Origin: an uncultured Alphaproteobacteria bacterium
GTDB taxonomy: Bacteria; Pseudomonadota; Alphaproteobacteria; Caulobacterales; Hyphomonadaceae
DNA length: 10,491 nt
Direction of reading: 5' to 3'
Assembly (NCBI GenBank): GCA_903831485.1
Contig: CAIKXW010000155.1
Span: forward strand, 1-10,491
In this document: piece after piece, positions 8,458-10,491 of the stretch
Layout of the letters: each line of letters opens with the position of its first letter
Numbering within the stretch: position 1 is the stretch's first letter
Notes under the pieces: generated by a model
What the model was told of the DNA's origin: nothing
What the model saw: the letters and a program-made list of their open reading frames with translations, nothing else
Database searches by the model: none
Translations under genes and position numbers: made by a program

Positions 8458-9696
8458 ATGTCAGGCGCCCCACAGCGCGTTGTGATCATCGGCGCTGGCC
8501 AGGCAGGCGGGCAGGCGGCCTATTCGTTGCGGCTTGGCGGCTTTGCAGGCGAGATCACCCTGGTTGGCGATGAGCCGGCGCCGCCTTACCAGCGACCGCC
8601 TCTGTCGAAGGCCTATCTCAAGGGTGAGATGGATGCGGAGCGGTTGTTCCTGAAGCCGCTTGCGTATTACGCCGAGCACAGGATTGACCTCGTCACCGGC
8701 GATGCGGCGACTGCCATCAGTCTTGGCAATCATGATGTGACGCTTGCAAGTGGTCGCACACTCGCCTGGGACAAGCTCGTCATCGCAACCGGAGCGCGTC
8801 CGCGAAAGCTGGCGTTGCCGGGGGCTGACCTTCGGGGCGTCAGCGAGTTGCGGACGCTGGCGGATGTCGACCAGATCAGGCAGGCGGCAGTGGCGGGCGC
8901 CCGGCTGGTGGTGGTGGGCGCTGGCTATATCGGCCTCGAGGCGGCGGCGGTCGGCGCGCAGCTGGGGATGAAGGTGACGGTGCTTGAGGCGATGCCGCAA
9001 GTGCTGTCGCGTGTCGCCGGGCCTGAGATCGGCGCTTTCTATACGCGCATCCATCGTGAGGCCGGGACGGATGTCCGCCTCGGGGTCCGGATCGAGGGGT
9101 TTGAGGGTATCGGCTCGGTTTCGGGAGTCCGGCTGGCAGGCGGGGAGATCGTGCCGGCAGATTTCGTGCTGGTGGGTGTTGGCGTTCTGCCCAATCTTGA
9201 GCTGGCCCTAGAGGCGGGGCTGGTCTGCGGCAATGGGATTGTCGTGGACGAGGCGATGCGGACCAGCAATCCGGATGTGTTCGCTGCTGGCGACGTCGCC
9301 TGGCGGCCGCTGGTCCATTACGGACGGGAAGGGCGGCTGGAGTCGGTCCACAACGCCATCGAGGGCGGAAAACTTGCGGCTGCGGCCATATTGAGTGTGC
9401 CTCCGCCGCAGATCGAGGCGCCCTGGTTCTGGTCCGACCAGTTCGATCTCAAGCTGCAGACAGCCGGGCTCTGGACGGGCGCGGACCAGACTGTCGTGCG
9501 CGGGGACCCCGGAACACGGGCATTCGCGGTGTTTTACCTAAAGGAAGGCCGGATCATCGCCGTGGATGCGGTCAATTCCCCTCCCGAGTTTGTTGTCGGA
9601 AAGAAGCTGGTTGCGGCGAAAGCGAAGGTTGCGCCCGGCGAACTAGTGGATAAATCCATCTCCATGAAGGACATCGGCGCGCGCGCGTCGAGCTAG
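8458..9696 (+). CDS. NAD(P)H:ferredoxin reductase, putidaredoxin/rhodocoxin reductase family (FAD-dependent)
   Basis: This 412-residue flavoprotein passes electrons from NAD(P)H through FAD to a [2Fe-2S] ferredoxin, most likely the one encoded just downstream. The FAD-binding GxGxxG is [10 protein letters not shown] (G12, G14, G17). [11 protein letters not shown] is the substrate-side signature of this family. IATGARPR precedes the NAD(P)-binding GxGxx[14 protein letters not shown] (G154, G156, G159), which is followed by VTVLEA; the acidic residue at this strand end favours NADH over [14 protein letters not shown] (D279) contacts [16 protein letters not shown] and [13 protein letters not shown] (322 onward) mark the C-terminal reductase domain. 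The ATG at 8458 is preceded by GAGGGA seven bases upstream; in-frame starts further left would run into the divergent gene. The family also includes rubredoxin and dioxygenase ferredoxin reductases, so the physiological acceptor is inferred. Confidence 0.9.
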   Translation: MSGAPQRVVIIGAGQAGGQAAYSLRLGGFAGEITLVGDEPAPPYQRPPLSKAYLKGEMDAERLFLKPLAYYAEHRIDLVTGDAATAISLGNHDVTLASGRTLAWDKLVIATGARPRKLALPGADLRGVSELRTLADVDQIRQAAVAGARLVVVGAGYIGLEAAAVGAQLGMKVTVLEAMPQVLSRVAGPEIGAFYTRIHREAGTDVRLGVRIEGFEGIGSVSGVRLAGGEIVPADFVLVGVGVLPNLELALEAGLVCGNGIVVDEAMRTSNPDVFAAGDVAWRPLVHYGREGRLESVHNAIEGGKLAAAAILSVPPPQIEAPWFWSDQFDLKLQTAGLWTGADQTVVRGDPGTRAFAVFYLKEGRIIAVDAVNSPPEFVVGKKLVAAKAKVAPGELVDKSISMKDIGARASS

Positions 9697-9718
9697 CGGT
9701 TCGCAGTCAAGGAAGCCC

Positions 9719-10039
9719 ATGCCGAAGATCACCTATGTGGACGCGTCCGGAACAGAGCGGACCGTCGAGGGCAAGAATGGCATGACGGTCATGGAGACCG
9801 CCATCAAGCACAACGTGCCCGGCATTGATGCTGATTGCGGCGGCGCCTGCGCCTGTGCGACCTGCCATGTCTATGTCGATCCGGCGTTTGCCGAGAAGGT
9901 GGGCAAGCCCTCCGCCATGGAGCAGTCCATGCTCGATTTCGCGGAGAATGTGCGGGAGACCTCGCGCCTGTCCTGCCAGATCAAGATCCGCGACGATCTT
10001 GAAGGCCTCCGGGTCACGACGCCGGAGAGCCAGCACTAA
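9719..10039 (+). CDS. [2Fe-2S] ferredoxin, adrenodoxin/putidaredoxin type
   Basis: This 106-residue soluble electron carrier has a cluster motif CX5CX2CX36C formed by C40, C46, C49 and C86, in [15 protein letters not shown] and RLSCQIKI. C44 is an additional, probably non-ligand, cysteine inside the binding loop. The ligand spacing and the CATCHVYV segment place it with adrenodoxin, putidaredoxin and Rhodobacter FdVI-type ferredoxins rather than plant-type ones. Relatives serve cytochromes P450, ring hydroxylases or iron-sulphur biogenesis. The start at 9719 follows AAGGA (9709-9713) with five bases between. The gene lies 22 bases after the reductase stop, so the two are very likely co-transcribed and work as a pair. 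No Isc or Suf genes are adjacent, which makes the IscFdx role less likely, though not excluded. Confidence 0.93.
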   Translation: MPKITYVDASGTERTVEGKNGMTVMETAIKHNVPGIDADCGGACACATCHVYVDPAFAEKVGKPSAMEQSMLDFAENVRETSRLSCQIKIRDDLEGLRVTTPESQH

Positions 10040-10061
10040 GCCTCTCATTCTGGCACGTCTT

Positions 10062-10075
10062 GCGCGGCATCGCGC
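10062..10075 (+). terminator. Weak candidate hairpin after the ferredoxin gene
   Basis: GCGCG and CGCGC form a perfect 5-bp stem around a GCAT loop, 22 bases after the ferredoxin stop codon. Position and stem composition fit a terminator, but no T-run follows (the next bases are TCACCG). It may be chance in G+C-rich DNA. Confidence 0.2.
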
Positions 10076-10148
10076 TCACCGCCGCATGCACGTCACAAGC
10101 TGTTTCCGTGACAGCCATTCATTCGTCGTACCAAATCGATGCGACGCG

Positions 10149-10178
10149 GCCTGCCCTGCGATGGCGACTGCGGCAGGC
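10149..10178. repeat. 7-bp inverted repeat
   Basis: GCCTGCC (10149-10155) and GGCAGGC (10172-10178) are perfect inverted copies separated by 16 bases. This is the longest perfect inverted repeat I found in the gene-poor stretch. It could be an operator, part of an RNA hairpin or chance. No second copy of the arrangement is visible nearby, although GCCTGCCC recurs singly at about 10217. Confidence 0.3.
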
Positions 10179-10352
10179 GGAGCTTGCGGCCTCTCATGGG
10201 CGATCTGCCGACCGATGCCTGCCCCGCCAATGATGTTGTCCTGAGAGCAACACAATCGGTCATCCTGAATTGCGCAGAAGCGTGGACGCACGATCTAGCT
10301 TGTCTGGGCGCGATGCCGATGGTGGACTGAATTCGTTGGATTGGGGAATCGA

Positions 10353-10491
10353 ATGACAGCTTCATCGGAATTTGCCGTCGCCTTGACGCATTTTTTCAAG
10401 GGCGCGCCGCGCCTGACTGCCTTTCAGAAAAGACGACAATTGAAAGGCGCCGGCGTCGTTCAATCCGAGCAGCAGCGCAGGATGCAGATCG
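10353..10491 (+). CDS. Possible start of an unrecognised small basic protein (cut by window edge)
   Basis: An ATG at 10353 opens a frame of 46 codons that continues past the window end. GGGGA at 10343-10347 stands five bases upstream and is an acceptable ribosome binding site. The visible product begins MTASSEFAVALTHFFKG and continues with a basic, glutamine- and arginine-rich segment (FQKRRQLKGAG, then QSEQQRRMQI). I recognise no domain, signal peptide or membrane segment. Third codon positions are less G/C-rich than in the other genes (several AAA, CAA, AGA, TTT codons), which could mean recent transfer, a weakly expressed gene or a false frame. A second plus-strand frame, from 10331, is also open to the edge but has no ATG. 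Confidence 0.4.
   Translation, partial: MTASSEFAVALTHFFKGAPRLTAFQKRRQLKGAGVVQSEQQRRMQI

Larger units (their letters stand above)
10040..10352. other. Gene-poor stretch after the ferredoxin gene
   Basis: No reading frame here looks like a real protein. Short open frames exist on both strands, for example 10093-10365 minus and 10139-10330 plus, but they lack family motifs and convincing ribosome binding sites. Base composition is less G/C-biased than in the flanking genes. The stretch contains several short inverted repeats (10062-10075, 10099-10115, 10149-10178, 10234-10252). It probably holds the end of the ferredoxin transcript and the promoter for whatever starts near 10353. I see no tRNA fold, attachment site or transposon end. 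Confidence 0.5.

Noticed and set aside
10381..10401. CCTTGA/TCAAGG inverted repeat with a TTTTTT tract as a terminator
   Set aside because: The T-run is inside the loop rather than after the stem, and the element lies within the possible reading frame from 10353.

Overview
The window looks like a chromosomal segment of a G+C-rich alphaproteobacterium. The evidence is the alphaproteobacterial form of AddA and AddB, the MurNAc-salvage pair AmgK/MurU beside TsaE, strong G/C bias at third codon positions, and gene order (tsaE, amgK, murU, addB, addA) that I know from Caulobacterales and related alphaproteobacteria. A member of the Caulobacter/Hyphomonas side of the class is my best guess, but that is inference. 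I see no mobile element, CRISPR array, rRNA or tRNA gene.

Minus-strand operon, bases 8381 down to 1. Five genes run tsaE > amgK > murU > addB > addA. All four junctions are 4-base stop/start overlaps (ATGA at three, GTGA at murU/addB), so the operon is fully compacted and probably translationally coupled. TsaE is the ATPase of the t6A tRNA-modification complex. AmgK and MurU turn recycled N-acetylmuramic acid into UDP-MurNAc, bypassing the fosfomycin-sensitive MurA step. AddB and AddA form the helicase-nuclease that processes double-strand breaks for recombination. addA runs off the left edge just before its nuclease domain.

Divergent gap, 8382-8457. These 76 bases separate tsaE from the plus-strand genes and should hold promoters for both directions, but no convincing boxes are visible.

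Plus-strand pair, 8458-10039. A putidaredoxin-reductase-type FAD oxidoreductase is followed after 22 bases by an adrenodoxin/putidaredoxin-type [2Fe-2S] ferredoxin. Together they form an NAD(P)H > FAD > [2Fe-2S] electron chain whose terminal oxygenase or acceptor is not in the window.

Right end, 10040-10491. About 313 bases have no supported gene, only a few short inverted repeats. A possible small basic protein of unknown function then starts at 10353 and is cut by the window edge. Apart from this end, the window is well explained by known families; I did not find a clearly new system.
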